DNA of 64,000 bases from Lepus europaeus (GCF_033115175.1 NC_084831.1:42440002-42504001), one strand, 5' to 3'; positions 10,740-22,489 are shown, counted from the first letter of the stretch. Program-made: numbers and translations. Notes: generated by a model from the letters alone, not told the origin.

Positions 10740-12519
10740 GCTATACAACCCTGCAACAACTTGGACCTACCTTCCTCATCACTACCAAGGAATTGGACAA
10801 GATGAGAAGATCACTGCTGGGGAACAGCTATGTTCATAACAATCTTTTACTAAGGTACATGGACCAGAAGGAAGTAAAAGTGAGAAATTTGAGTCAATTT
10901 TTGGAAAAGCTATTCCAACACTCAACATTCATCCACATGAATGCCTTCAGGTTGCAGGGAGTACAGAAGGTCCATCAAATACCTTGACTGTCAACTCAAT
11001 GTTGAAAGGATTTTGCAATAACAGGTGCATGCATCATTGTCAGGCTTCAAACAGTCCAGAAAGTCAAATGTACAATACAAACTAGTTTCTAGGACCACAT
11101 AATGTGGCCAAAGTCAGGTGACTGAACTAGAATAGCAACATCACAAACAGAAAAAGTGTAAACAACAGTGACACAACACGGATAGCCCTAAGAGAAAGAT
11201 CAAAGGTCTAATGTACTAGATCTGCCAGGTGCAGGTAAGAACCAGGCCCCATGCAACTAGTTTCTCCCATCATGTGACAAGTCAACTTTTGGCAGGGATC
11301 AGAAGTCTGGCATATTATGGTACCCTCTGTGTCAAAAACACAGAGTCTTACTTTGTGCACAGTTTATGATGGTTGATGCGCTGTCACAGCTGATACAATG
11401 AATACATGCAACAATGGTAGCTTTTAGCAGTGTAGACTCAATTAGAAAATGAGCCCTACATGAATGATCCAGGTGGTTTGATCAGCAGCTAAAAACTACT
11501 TTCATTGTACACCGCTTTAAAGAGAGCTTTCTTTAATCTGCCAGTCTACAGTTTTCCAAGTGGGAGACCAAACAGCTAGGCAATTAGTAAGACAAGGATC
11601 AATAAAAATATAGTAAGTTTCATCAAGGAGAGTTACCACCCAAAGCTTTAAGAACAGCCTTCAGTTCTAACCAACGAACAGAGCGATAATATCCATTACC
11701 AGTTGGTAAAGCTGGAGCAGGGAATGAACAGTCCCAAAAGCTGAGCGGAAACAATCAGTTTTCAGCTTGACTAAACCATCAGCAAACAAGGCCCAGTTTT
11801 AGAGTGAACTTCTGCGAACTGAGGACCCCACTGAACCAGTGGTTCACTTCAGACACTAAAGTAGAGAATAAAGCTTCCTCCAAAGGAGCTGAGCCATAAG
11901 ATATATGTAACCCATCTCTCAGACAAAACAAGTTCGAATAACTTCACTTTCTGCTCCAGAAAGTGCAAAACTGCCTCCTTTCACACTCAGGGAAGGTATA
12001 TACACATCTGTAACTGCCATCTAACAGAGGGCAGAACCACCCTGCCAGATGAATGCATCTTACTCAGTACACTGGAGGGACTCTGAAGCTGACTTCCAAA
12101 CTGGTGAGAAAAAGTCCACCCTCCTTCTGAAGGACAGTTAGCAGCAACCACAGGAACATTCTTGTAGTCATCTTCAAACCTACTTCCTGGCATTCACCTC
12201 TCCAGTCCTACTCAGTTAACAGGCGGTAAAGAACAACTTAACAATTTGGTAAACATGTTTCTGCCAATTACCACAGACTTCCAAAACTGTTAACTAACCT
12301 TTCTTCTTACACAAAGTCATGTGTTTGTCAATAAGTCATCCTTGTTGCCAAAAAATGTCGAGAACTGTGGATGACCTAAGATTCACCCTTTTGCAACCAG
12401 ATAACTGAACCTGCAAAGGTTCATGGGTTTTGGCAAAACACTGATCCCCCCAAGTCAGAGAGACAATGAACTTTATGATTCACAGAAATAATAAGAAGTC
12501 GGGGTACCAGAATTTACCT
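10740..12519 (-). mobile_element. ERV internal region, decayed (class III-like pol remnant)
   Basis: On the minus strand, two stretches (about 11650-11700 and 11523-11580) read as pieces of a retroviral RNase H domain: a leucine/glutamate/alanine helix segment, then a Trp-rich W-x5-W-like segment. Stops and frameshifts break every frame. A 68-codon open stretch (11987-12193, minus) has no recognisable family. Most of gag and all of env are not seen. 10740-11000 is of unknown origin. It is non-functional. Confidence 0.45.
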
Positions 12520-12740
12520 GCACTGATTGATTCTCCAGTCCCATTTCCCACAGGGCAATGCAAAGTAGGCCAACACATGCACATACAGTAGACTACATTA
12601 CAGAAAGGCAACTCAGAGCCTAAAGGATCCAATCTTTTAGAGTAGAAAATACATATGCCTACCCTGATCTCCAGAAGGAGATATAAGGCTGTTCATTAAA
12701 CGTACATTGAAAAGATAATAGAAACAAAGGCAGTCAGAGC
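12520..12740 (-). mobile_element. possible ERV LTR copy (right)
   Basis: Shows the same ordered words as 8727-8830 (ACAGTAGACTACATTACAG, AGAGCCTAAAGGATCCAATC, CTCCAGAAGGAGATA). For a minus-strand ERV this would be the 5' LTR. Confidence 0.4.
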
Positions 12741-12920
12741 TTCTACTCACAAGAAACACAGAAACTATGGAGAACTATATAACTATATCACAACACAGGA
12801 TCACTTCAAAGGTTACATGTTAAGAGTTTCATATATTATCAGTCACATCCAAAGCAAATAAAAAGCTACTAGTCAATTACATTATTCTTCCCCTATTAGA
12901 CTTGAAATAAGACTGCTGAT

Positions 12921-13227
12921 TGGGGCCAGCACTCTGGTGTAATGGTAAAGCTGATGCCTGCAGTGCCAGTATCCCATAAGGGCACCAGCTGCTTCAATTC
13001 CGATCCAGCTCCCTGCTGTGGTCTAGGAAAGCAGCAGAAGATGGCCCAAGTCCTTGGGCCCCTGCACCCACCTGGAAGACCTGGCTCCTGGCTTCGGATC
13101 AGCACAGCTCCGGCCATTGCAGCCATCTGGGGAGCGAACCAGTGGATGGAAGACCTCTCTCTTTCTCTCTCTCTGCCTCTCTGTAACTTGCCTTTCAAAT
13201 AAATAAATCTTTAAAAAAAAAAAAAAG
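12921..13227 (+). repeat. CSINE
   Basis: Head GGGGCCAGCACTCTGGTGTAA; tail CCTTTCAAATAAATAAATC plus poly-A. Short TSD GCTGAT on both sides. Confidence 0.9.
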
Positions 13228-13699
13228 AGCTGATCAGTCTCCACCTCACTTTAACTAGATGCCAAAGGATACACCTAAAATTTACTTTAGAAAACAGGTT
13301 CAACCACTACATTCCCTTGAGGGAAAATAGGGAAGAAAGCTGGGAGAGCACAAGAGAAGTTTTCCTCTCATTAACATTCCTTTATTAAATAGATTAATCA
13401 CCCAAGGAATTAGGGTGAACTGAAAGAAAAGAAAAAAAAAAGGGACTCAAGCCTAACTCAAAAGCCAGCAATGGTACACATACCCTGAAAACTCTTCCTG
13501 CTTCCTTTACCACAACTTGACATCTCATTCTTTATATTTCAATTATTCCTCTATCACCACAAGTAAGTAGGAAGACAGGCCCAATCACTCTGCATTAGTT
13601 CTGCCAGACTTCCTTTTGAAATTATCTTGATCTCACTTTAAAGTTAATGACAAGTGATTTAACATAATGAACGATTTTGATTTGAAATTATTACGTCTT

Positions 13700-14034
13700 G
13701 GCCAGCGCCGTGGCTTAACAGGCTAATCCTCCACCTTGCAGCGCCGGCACACCGGGTTCTATCCCGGTTGGGGCGCCAGATTCTATCCCGGTGGCCCCTC
13801 TTCCAGACCAGCTCTCTGCTATGGCCTGGGAGTGCAGTGGAGGATGGCCCAAGTGCTTGGGCCCTGCACCCGCATGGGAGACCAGGAGAAGCACCTGGCT
13901 CCTGCCTTCAGATCAGCACGATGCGCCGGCCGCAGCAGCCATTGGAGGGTGAACCAACGGCAAAAAGGAAGACCTTTCTCTCTCTCTCTCTCACTATCCA
14001 CTCTGCCTGTCAAAAAAAAAAAAAAAAAAAGAAA
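13700..14034 (+). repeat. CSINE, GC-rich subfamily
   Basis: Head GGCCAGCGCCGTGGCTTAAC, tail CTGCCTGTC plus A19. TSD GAAATTATTACGTCTT at 13684-13699, and at 14035-14050 with one mismatch. Confidence 0.93.
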
Positions 14035-14288
14035 GAAATTAATACGTCTTAAAGTTTGAGAGTGAAACTGTAATCAGAAAGAGTGACTGACACAGCAATT
14101 CAATAAAGGCATTCAAATCTTAAAAAGTTCTTGGCCTCAAGCCCTGTTATTTGCCACATTACCCAACTGAGCTCTTCTATATAAGATAAAATGGAGGCAA
14201 GGTGTTTTTGTTTTTATTTTTGTTTTTTTATCAACAGTTTGTTCCTTTTTATTGTGAGTAGTACTTGTATACCACTGGGAAAGTTCTT

Positions 14289-14622
14289 TTTTTTTTTTTT
14301 GACAGGCAGAGTTAGACAGTGAGAGAGAGTGACGGAGAGAAAGGTCTTCCTTTCCGTTGGTTCACCCCCCAAATGGCCACTACGGCTGGCGCACTGCACC
14401 AATCTGAAGCCAGGAGCCAGGTGCTTCCTCCTGGTCTCCCATGCGGGTGCAGGGCCCAAGCACCTGGGCCATCTTCCACTACCTTCCCGGGCCACAGCAG
14501 AGGGCTGGACTGGAAGAGGAGCAACCGGGACAGAATCCGGCGCCCCAACCGGGACTAGAACCCTAGAACCCTGGGGTGCTGGCGCTGCAGGCGAAGGATT
14601 AGCCAAATGAGCTGCAGCACCA
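14289..14622 (-). repeat. CSINE, GC-rich subfamily
   Basis: T14 then GACAGGCAGAGTTAGACAG; ends at GCAGCACCAGTC. It has an internal duplicate (CTAGAACC CTAGAACC) near the B box. Confidence 0.9.
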
Positions 14623-14637
14623 GTCTTTGTTTTGTTA

Positions 14638-14939
14638 TTTAAAGATTTATTTATTTGAAAGGCAGAGGCAGAAAGAGAAAGGGGGGGGGGGGTCTCTTCC
14701 ATCCACTGGTTCACTCGCCAACTGGCACAACAGGAGCTGCACCAATCCAAAGCCAGGAGCTTCTTCCAGGTCTCCCACATGGGTGCAGGGCCCAAGGAAT
14801 TGGGCCATCTTCCACTGCTTTCTCAAGCCATAGCAGAGAGCTGGATCAGAAGTGGAGCAACTGGGCCTCCAAACAGCACTCACATGGGATGCTGGCACTG
14901 CAGGCAGCAGCTTTAACCACTATACCACAGCACCAGCCC
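14638..14939 (-). repeat. CSINE with G12 run
   Basis: ATTTATTTGAAAGGCAGAGGC start, 12 consecutive G at 14681-14692 in place of the usual GA-rich tract, head end CACCAGCCC. It sits head to tail with the preceding copy. Confidence 0.9.
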
Positions 14940-15344
14940 AGGAAAATGTTTTGTATGTCTCTGTAAATGGATCACTTTAAGTTGTAAGCTTCAATTCAGC
15001 AGTTAAATTTTTATTCTCTCGATGACAATTTATGATTCCAAACCACGTCAACAAATGAAGCTTAAAATTACATAAAAATTTATAATTCTACTCTATTTGT
15101 ACCATAACAACCCATACTAACAATATTTCTTCAATAAATATTCAATGAGCATCTCTTACTAGATAATATAGGAACAGTTAAGATCCAAGCAGTTGTTCTC
15201 CCAAAAGAGCTGACAGTAGGGAGAAGAAACATGTAAACTGATCACTGGTAATCAAACTTAAGACTCAAAAGAAGAGAAATACACGCAAGATACATAAAAA
15301 TAAAGTAGCCCAAACTAGGCAGATGAAAATCACTGGTCTAGATC

Positions 15345-15557
15345 TGGGATCAGCAACCTTTCCTCTAAGGAGCAAAGTAAATATTTCGGGCTTTGCAGGA
15401 CATGTAGTTAACTACTAAACTCTGCTACTACTGAGAGTAAAATTAGTCAAAGACAACATGTAAATACATGCATGACTGTGTTCCAATACGACTTTATTTA
15501 TTAAAAAAAAAAAAAAGTGGCAGTTTAGCCCCCCAGGCTATAGTTGCTGACCCCTCA
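15345..15557. mobile_element. hAT-Charlie-type non-autonomous transposon, complete ends
   Basis: Inverted ends GGGATCAGCAAC / GTTGCTGACCCCT, with a perfect 8-bp TSD TCTAGATC at 15337-15344 and 15558-15565, as expected for hAT elements. Internal words (GTAAATATTTCGGGCTTTGC, GTGTTCCAATACGACTTTATTT) match a common mammalian MER family; the exact name is not assigned. Confidence 0.85.
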
Positions 15558-15639
15558 TCTAGATCAATTATCTGAATTACAACTGAATATCCTGAGCTGC
15601 TACCAAGAGCTTGTTGTTTGGCCACTATCTGGCCTGATC

Positions 15640-15800
15640 TAGTCCAGTCTTCTGTTTACAGGTAGATAGGACTTTTCTCCGTTCTATGGACTGAATAACT
15701 GAAGCCCACATAGGATAATAAATGACTTGCTCAGAGAACCACAGCAAAACAAAACAAATATAGCTCTAGTCACTCTATCTATGTGCAATGCTATCTGCCC
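15640..15800 (+). repeat. MIR-like fragment
   Basis: ACTGAAGCCCACATAGGATAA followed by ATGACTTGCTCAGAGAACCACAGC resembles the MIR core and 3' part. Confidence 0.55.
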
Positions 15801-15825
15801 CTCCTGGAGGTAGGTAAGAAAAACT

Positions 15826-15985
15826 TTAATTTAATGGCCCTGGAAGCCATAAAAGCTGTCTCAGCTACTTATTATCTCTGTCACTGTGGCAAGAAAGCAA
15901 CCACAGAGAATAGGTAAACAAGTAGATATAGCTTTGTTCTAATAAATCTTTATTTACAAAAACAGGCAGCTGATCTGCAACGTTC
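15826..15985. mobile_element. hAT-Charlie-type fragment, same family as 15345-15557
   Basis: GTCTCAGCTACTTATTATC, AGAAAGCAACCACAGAGAATAGG and TTGTTCTAATAAATCTTTATTTAC follow the internal order of the neighbouring element. Both inverted ends are lost or eroded. Confidence 0.6.
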
Positions 15986-16439
15986 ATAAAACCAGTCTAA
16001 CAAACAAAAGGCATCAACCCAATCTAGAGACTGTTCATTCCACGACTTTTGTGAGCTTAGAAGAAAGGCACTAAGTAGTATACTAGGTCTGATGAGACAC
16101 ACTGCCAGCTTTCTCTTCCCCACTCTCCTTCCTTCCTGAATGCCTACTTAAATGCCAGGCGTTGTTCATTTATTTTACATTAAGTTTCCTCTCTTGGAGA
16201 AATTTCTGAATGGTATGTCTTGTTTTTCTTAAGAACTTGAAGGGATCTGACAAATGAGGTAGAAAATGAACATTCTTCCTAGTACCTGTATAAAATCTTT
16301 GCTTCAAACCAACCCGTGAACTTGGATAAGTCACTTCATTTTATGGCTTAAAATTTCCACCAAATGAAAACTGACAAGCTTCACACAGATCATCTCTAAA
16401 GTGGCCTTGAACATATACAAAAGTTAAAACTGTCAAAAA

Positions 16440-16650
16440 TGTTAACAGCTAAAACTTAACCGAATACTTTCTATGTCAGACATGTTCTAATCATTTTACA
16501 CGTTTTAACTCATTTTTCTTATGGGGAAACTGAAGCATAGAGGTGTGAAATGATTAGCCTAGGATTACAACATGTGTGATTGGCAGAGTTGTGTACAAAT
16601 TCAAGTGATCTGAACCCAAAGTCCACGTCCATAACCACCAACCAATAAAT
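16440..16650 (+). repeat. MIR SINE
   Basis: AATCATTTTACACGTTTTAAC, GGGGAAACTGAAGCATAGAGG and GATTAGCCTAGGATTACA are the standard MIR landmarks in order. Confidence 0.75.
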
Positions 16651-17553
16651 GTCATTCTGCATGATAAAGCCTTGTTTTCCCAACAATCTATAACTCAGAC
16701 ACTAAAATACTTCATCTGTCCCTCAAATAAAGAGGACAGAGGAGAGAGGAGAAAGGAAAGAAAGGATTAATAACAAGACTACTTACAGCCATAGTACTCA
16801 ATCTCCTGCCCAAATTACTCTCTCAGGAATGAAATATAATGCTTCATGAATATCTAGTTTCATCCCTAACCCACAACATCCCAAAGGCTACCTATCCATT
16901 AAGATCAACACATTTCTTCCCACACAGTCCAGCATCTTCTTATGTGGAAGATAACTCTTTGTGTCAACTTAAAAAAAATTGAGTATCCACAATTTCATTT
17001 AGAAGGAGAAAGGCTATGAAGGGGCAGAAACTACTTACAAGTGACTGCAATAAAGAAATGTCATGAAAGAGTCCACACTTCAAAGAGGAGTTCACATGCA
17101 AGTGAAACTTTCGAAGTCCCATGGTGATAGTGCAATAGAAGAAAATTTATAAAGTAACTTAGGCAGCAAAAGTATTACTAGTTGGAAAGACCAAGAGTAA
17201 GAAGAAAGGCACAATTGTGTGGTACAAGAAACATAACTGAAAGTAGCATCAAAATTAAAGCCAACTTAGAAAAGAAATAAAGGGACTCTCAATCTATGAC
17301 CACTGGAAGGAGGTTCCAAAAGAATACTTTTTTTACAAGGCAGATATGGTTTTATTTTTGAGAAAGTCTGAAACAAATTATCACTACCAGTGAGACTTGT
17401 TCATTTTTTTCTTTCACTTGAGTAGAGCTATAACCTGCCTCTATATTATCAGCAATCTAAAACATAAATAGGCAATATATAAGATCAGCATGTGAGACTA
17501 ATCTAAAAGGACACATCCCAAATAAAACTCTGTGTTATAAAATTTTATCTTAG

Positions 17554-17851
17554 AGGAACAAGAGTTGTGGTGCAGCAGGTTAAGCCACCTCTTGGGATAC
17601 CAGCATCCTATATCAGAGTGCATGGGAGGAGTCTGTTACACACTTCCAATCCAGCTTCTGGCTAATGCACCTGGAAAGCAGAAGATGATGGTCCAAGTAC
17701 TTGGGTTCCTGCCACCCACATGAGGGTCCCAGATGGAGTTTGTAGCTCCTGCTTCAGCCTGGCCTACCCCACAGCTGTTGTGGGCATTCGGGAAATAAAC
17801 AGCAGATGGAAGATCTCTGTCACTCCGCTTTTCAGAAAAATAAATCTTTTA
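17554..17851 (+). repeat. CSINE (first of a same-target pair)
   Basis: Body from GAACAAGAGTTGTGGTGC to a short AAAAATAAATC tail. The target word ATTTTATCTTAG precedes it (about 17542-17553), and its copy follows at about 17853-17865. Confidence 0.8.
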
Positions 17852-17865
17852 AAAATTTATCTTAG

Positions 17866-18141
17866 GGGACTGGCACTGTGGCACAGAGGGTTAAGCCATG
17901 ACCAGTAGCACTGGCAACCCATATGGGCACCACTTTGAGTCCTGGCTGCTCTACTTCTGATACAGCCCCCTGCTAATGCACCTGGAAAAGCAGCAAAGGA
18001 TGGCCCAAGTTCTTGAGCCCCTGCACCCACGTGGGAGACACGGAAAAAGCTCTTGGCTCTTGGGTTTGGCCTGACCCAGCCCCAGTCACTGCAGCCATTT
18101 GGGGAGTGAACCAGCCGATGGAAGATCCATTTCTCCCTCTC

Positions 18142-18177
<36 letters not shown>

Positions 18178-18210
18178 ACTCTACCTTTCAAATAAATAAA
18201 TAAGCCTTAA
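17866..18210 (+). repeat. CSINE (second of a same-target pair)
   Basis: Head GGGACTGGCACTGTGGCAC; (CT)n at 18143-18173; tail TTTCAAATAAATAAATAAGCC. TSD AAAAATTTATCTTAG ends at 17865 and recurs at 18211-18225. Confidence 0.9.
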
Positions 18211-18530
18211 AAAAATTTATCTTAGAGGAAAAACAAATTGGCGTAACACTAATCAAAAGGTTAAGGGAAAGAGAACTCATTTTATTGTTATGGTTCATCA
18301 GGACACAAAGTAAAAGGTAACTAATATTACTCATTATTTGATAGCACTGCAATTGTTTAGATAACTATTTTCACATATTTAAGCAATCCAAAAAAGACTT
18401 AAAAGTTTGATCAAATGATGTTTGATCTATATTTCAGTCTTAAAAAAAAAAAAAGCTAAAAAATTGCACAATTACAAAAAGAACAGATCTGGAACTTTCA
18501 CCTGAATGATCTCTTTGTTACAAAAACTTT

Positions 18531-18637
18531 TTTTATTAAAAGATTTATTTATTTATTTAAAAGTCAGAGTTACACAGAGAGAGGAGAGGCAGAGAGAGAG
18601 AGAGATCTTCCATCCAATGGCTCACTTCCCAATTGGC

Positions 18638-18671
<34 letters not shown>

Positions 18672-18926
18672 GTCTTCCATCCAATGGCTCACTCCTCATT
18701 TGGCCGCAATGGCTGGAGCTGTGCCAATCCTAAGCCAGGAGCCAGGAGCTTCTTCCGGGTCTCCCACGTGGGTGCAAGGGCCCAAGGACTTGGGCCATCT
18801 TCTACTGCTTTCCCAGGCCATAGCAGAGAGCTGGATCAGAAGTAGAGCAGCTGGGTCTCGAACCGGCACCCATATAGGATGCCGGTGCTTCAGGCCAGGG
18901 CGTTAACCCACTGAGCTACAGCCCCT
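18531..18926 (-). repeat. CSINE with internal tandem duplication
   Basis: Perfect TSD GTTACAAAAACTTT at 18517-18530 and 18927-18940. The (GA)n plus TCTTCCATCCAATGGCTCAC block occurs twice (18593-18640 and 18640-18707), making the element about 75 bases longer than its relatives. Confidence 0.92.
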
Positions 18927-19012
18927 GTTACAAAAACTTTAAGCAGAGTGGGATAGACATGATTCATCAGTGTCTCCTTGTTTTTTGTTTTCTGGATTTT
19001 GTTTCGTTTTGT

Positions 19013-19351
19013 TTTAAAATTTACCTATTTATTTGAAAGGCAGAGTTACAGACAAAGGGAGGGACAGAGAAAGAGATCTTCCATCCACTGGCTCACCCCA
19101 CAAATGGCCACAAAGACCTGGGTTGGCAAGGCCAAAGCCAGGAGCCAGGAGCTTCTTACTGGTCTCCCAAGTGAATGGCAGGGGCCCAGATACTTGGGCC
19201 ATCTTCTGCAACCTTCCCAGTCACATCAGCAGGGAGCTGGATCAGAAGCAGAGCAACTGAGACTCTGAACCAAACCACAGCCCACTGTGCTGGGACAGGA
19301 ACCAGTACCCATTTCAGATGCCTGCATAGCAAGCCTATCTACAGAACCAGC
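19013..19351 (-). repeat. CSINE, older subfamily
   Basis: AAAATTTACCTATTTATTTG start; head region ends at CAGAACCAGCTCC. Confidence 0.85.
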
Positions 19352-19589
19352 TCCTCTCATTTTTTAATACAGGAAATACCTTTCCAATCCCTCCTGGCTC
19401 TTGCCAGAGTGAACTCTGGGTGTTCTACTATTCATTCCTTTATCAGTAACATTTTATGTTAGCACTACGTATATTTAAATCAGAATTTTCATAGAATATT
19501 CCAAATCAAAAATTTGGTTGCTCTTAGTTCAAATTTAAAATAATTTATTAAATAGGATGCTTAAACTCTCTGCATTCAAAATTTTGATG

Positions 19590-20470
19590 GCATAGTCACT
19601 ATGGAAAAATGGTATGACAGTTCCTCAAGAATTAGCATATAATCCACTAATTTTGCTTCTGGGTATATACCCAAAAGAACTAAAAGGAGGAACTCAAATA
19701 GGTATTTGTATACCAATGTTCAAAGCAGCGTTAATCACAACAGTCAAAAGGTAGAAACAGCCTAAAAATGTTTATTCAAAAATGAATAAACAAAATGTGG
19801 TATATTCATACAATAGGACATTATTTAGCCTTAAAAAGAAATAAAATTTTGATATATGCTACAACATACTTAAACGCTGGGAACATTACACTAAGTGAAA
19901 TAAACCAACCACAAAAGGACATATATTGTATGATCCCACTTATGAGGTACCTAGAATACTCAAATTCATACATAGTAAGTAGAATGTAGTTACTAGGGAC
20001 TGGAGGAAGTGGGGTACAGGGAGTTACTGTTTAATGAGTTTGTTTTGTAAGATGAACAGCACTTTGAGAATGGGTGATGCTGATGGTTGTACAGCAATAT
20101 GTACAGTTAATGCCACTGAACTATATAATTAAGAATGGTTAAGAGCCGAGCATTTCGCACAGCGGTAAAGATGCTGCTTGCAGTGCCTATGTTCAAGTCC
20201 AGACTCCATTTCTGATCCCAGCTTCCTGCTAATGTGCAGCCTATGAGACAGAAAGATGGCTCAAGTACTTGGGTCCCTGCTCCTCACATGGAATTCCCAG
20301 ACTAAGTTCCAGGCTTCTGGAATGGTGATTGGCATTCAACAAGTTAACCAGTGGATGAAAGAAAAATCTTTGTCTCTCTTCTATCTTCCCAAAAGAAGAA
20401 AAAGAAAAGAAATATCAAAATTGTTACTATAGGAAATTTTGTTATATGTATTTTACCACAATTCATTTTC
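19590..20470 (+). mobile_element. old L1 (L1M-type) 3' end, split by a CSINE
   Basis: Contains the classic ORF2 3'/UTR phrases CTGGGTATATACCCAAAAGAA, GTGGTATATTCATACAATAGG and ATTGTATGATCCCAC. The very end (ATATGTATTTTACCACAATTC) follows the inserted SINE. Only fragments of ORF2 remain open (a 64-codon piece at 19795-19989). Confidence 0.8.
20145..20402 (+). repeat. CSINE, degenerate, inside L1M
   Basis: Head GAGCCGAGCATTTCGCACAG through TGGATGAAAGAAAAATC to an AAAGAAGAAAAAG tail. It interrupts the L1 tail. Confidence 0.75.
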
Positions 20471-20664
20471 TTAATTGGAGAGGTTCCCCCCCCCAGGGGG
20501 GAGGGGTTCTTTTAGAGTTCAATTTTGAATATAATTGTTTTGTAAAAAGCTCACTCATCTATAATGCTCCCAACCTATCCCACTAAGTCTGAGCTACAAT
20601 CTTCTACCCACTACTTACTACCACTTCTCCAATGATTTTAACAGAAGTCCTTCTATCTTGCTTT

Positions 20665-20958
20665 TTAAAATTTATTTATTTGAAATCAGAGTTACAGAGA
20701 GAGGGAGAGACAGAGAGAAAAAAATCTTCCATCTGCTGGTTCACTCCCCAGATGACAACAGCCAGGAGTAGGCTAGGTCAAAGCTAGGAGTTTCATCCAG
20801 GTTTCCCACCAGGGCTTGAGCCATCTTCCACCACTTTTCCCAGACTATTAGCAGGGAACTGCATCAAAAGTGGAGTAGCCAGGACACAAACCGGCACCCA
20901 TATGAGTTATCAGCATTGCAGGCAGTGGTTTTAATCACTATGCCACAAGGCCAGCTCC
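20665..20958 (-). repeat. CSINE
   Basis: AAAATTTATTTATTTGAAATC start; head end CACAAGGCCAGCTCCC. Confidence 0.88.
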
Positions 20959-21299
20959 CAGAAGTCCTTTTTCTCATCAGCTGAAATTGTCAAAAAAAAA
21001 TCCTTCACAAATTCTTTTTCATATTTAGACATTATATTTACTGCAACCAATTATCCAGCAGTGATAAAAATCTGACACTGATTTTTAATCAAATCAAACT
21101 ACTAACACAGCACTGATCTCTCAAACTATAATTGATAATTATATTACATAGAATATAATTTTACTAATTTCACTTATGGGTGGGGAAATTTATTTGTCCT
21201 GTTATAGAAGAAGCCAATGTCATTCAAATATCCATATGCCAAATTTTGAATTGAATTTCTAAATAAAATAGATGGCTTTTTTATAACTGGACAATTGCT

Positions 21300-21650
21300 T
21301 ACTTTTAAAAGTTAATCCTCTTGTAATGTATTAGAGGGAAATGGACATTTTGAGAATGGATGATTGTTTATATCACTTGTTTCTTCCCATGAGACACAAT
21401 CTTTAGTTTTGTTTTATTTTGGTTTGTTTTCTCATCATACTATTTGCTGAACTCCTTTACTTACAGTAGGGTTAACTATATGATCACTAAGCAAACTGAT
21501 AACAGATCACTGTAAAAATTAAGAATGAGAAGCTGGGGAAGGGGAGGTTTGGAATGTGGGCAGGAAGGAGGGAAAGTCCCACTTTGTTCCTAAATCTGTA
21601 TATATAAAATAAATAAAACTTGCATAACTTAAATAAAACTTCAAAAAGTT
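21300..21650 (+). mobile_element. leporid L1 3' UTR fragment
   Basis: TTCTTCCCATGAGACACAATC, GGGTTAACTATATGATCAC and GGGAAAGTCCCACTTTG, then CTGTATATATAAAATAAATAAAAC, follow the order of rabbit L1 3' UTRs. It is 5'-truncated. Confidence 0.7.
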
Positions 21651-21754
21651 AATCCTATAAAAAATATAAGAAACAGGGAGAATAATCTACTGTAAACTAA
21701 AACTAGAAGAGTAAACTGATATGGTATCATCATTTATAAGAGAATTACAGGCTC

Positions 21755-22092
21755 TTTTTTTCCTTAAGACTTATTTTATTTATTTGAAAGGCAGAGTTAG
21801 AGAGAGAGAGAGAAAGAGAGAGGGGAACTGAAAAAGATCTTTCATGTACTAGGTTCACTCCCCAAATGGCCAGAACAGCCAGGGCTGGGCCAGGACAAGG
21901 CCAGGAGCCAAGAACTCCACCAGGGTCTCCCATGTAAGTGGCAGGGGCCCAAGCACTCAGCCATCTTCTGCTCTTTTCCCAGGCACATTAGCAGGGAGCT
22001 GCATCAGAAGTGGAGTAGCCGGGACAGAAACCAGTGGCCAAATGGGATGACAGTGTCATAGGCTTTACCCTCTGCACCACAATGCCAGCCCC
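21755..22092 (-). repeat. CSINE
   Basis: TTATTTTATTTATTTGAAAGGC start; head end AATGCCAGCCCC. Short flanking duplication AGAATTA. Confidence 0.88.
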
Positions 22093-22144
22093 AGAATTAT
22101 AGATACTAGAATACACAAAAGGTTAATGTGCTTAACATGTGTAT

Positions 22145-22471
22145 TTTTAAAGATTTATTTATTTATTTGAAAGGCAGAGTTACAGAGAGGCAGAGGCAGA
22201 AAGAGAGAGAGACCTGCCATCTGCTGGTCCACTCCCCAGATGGCAGCAATGGCCAGAACTGTACCTATCCAGAGCCAGGAGCTAGGAGCCTCCTCCGGAT
22301 CTCAACACATGGGTACAGGTGCCAAAGGACCTGGGCCATCCTCCACTGCTCTCCCAGGCCAGAGCAGAGAGCTGGGTCAGAAGAGGAGCAGCCGAGATTC
22401 AAACCTGCACCCATATGGGATACCAGCTCTGCAGACGGTGGCCCTACTCACTACACCATGGCACCAGCCCC
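22145..22471 (-). repeat. CSINE
   Basis: AAAGATTTATTTATTTATTTG start; head end GGCACCAGCCCC. CATGT is duplicated on both sides. Confidence 0.9.
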
Positions 22472-22489
22472 ATGTTTATAGTTTTATAA

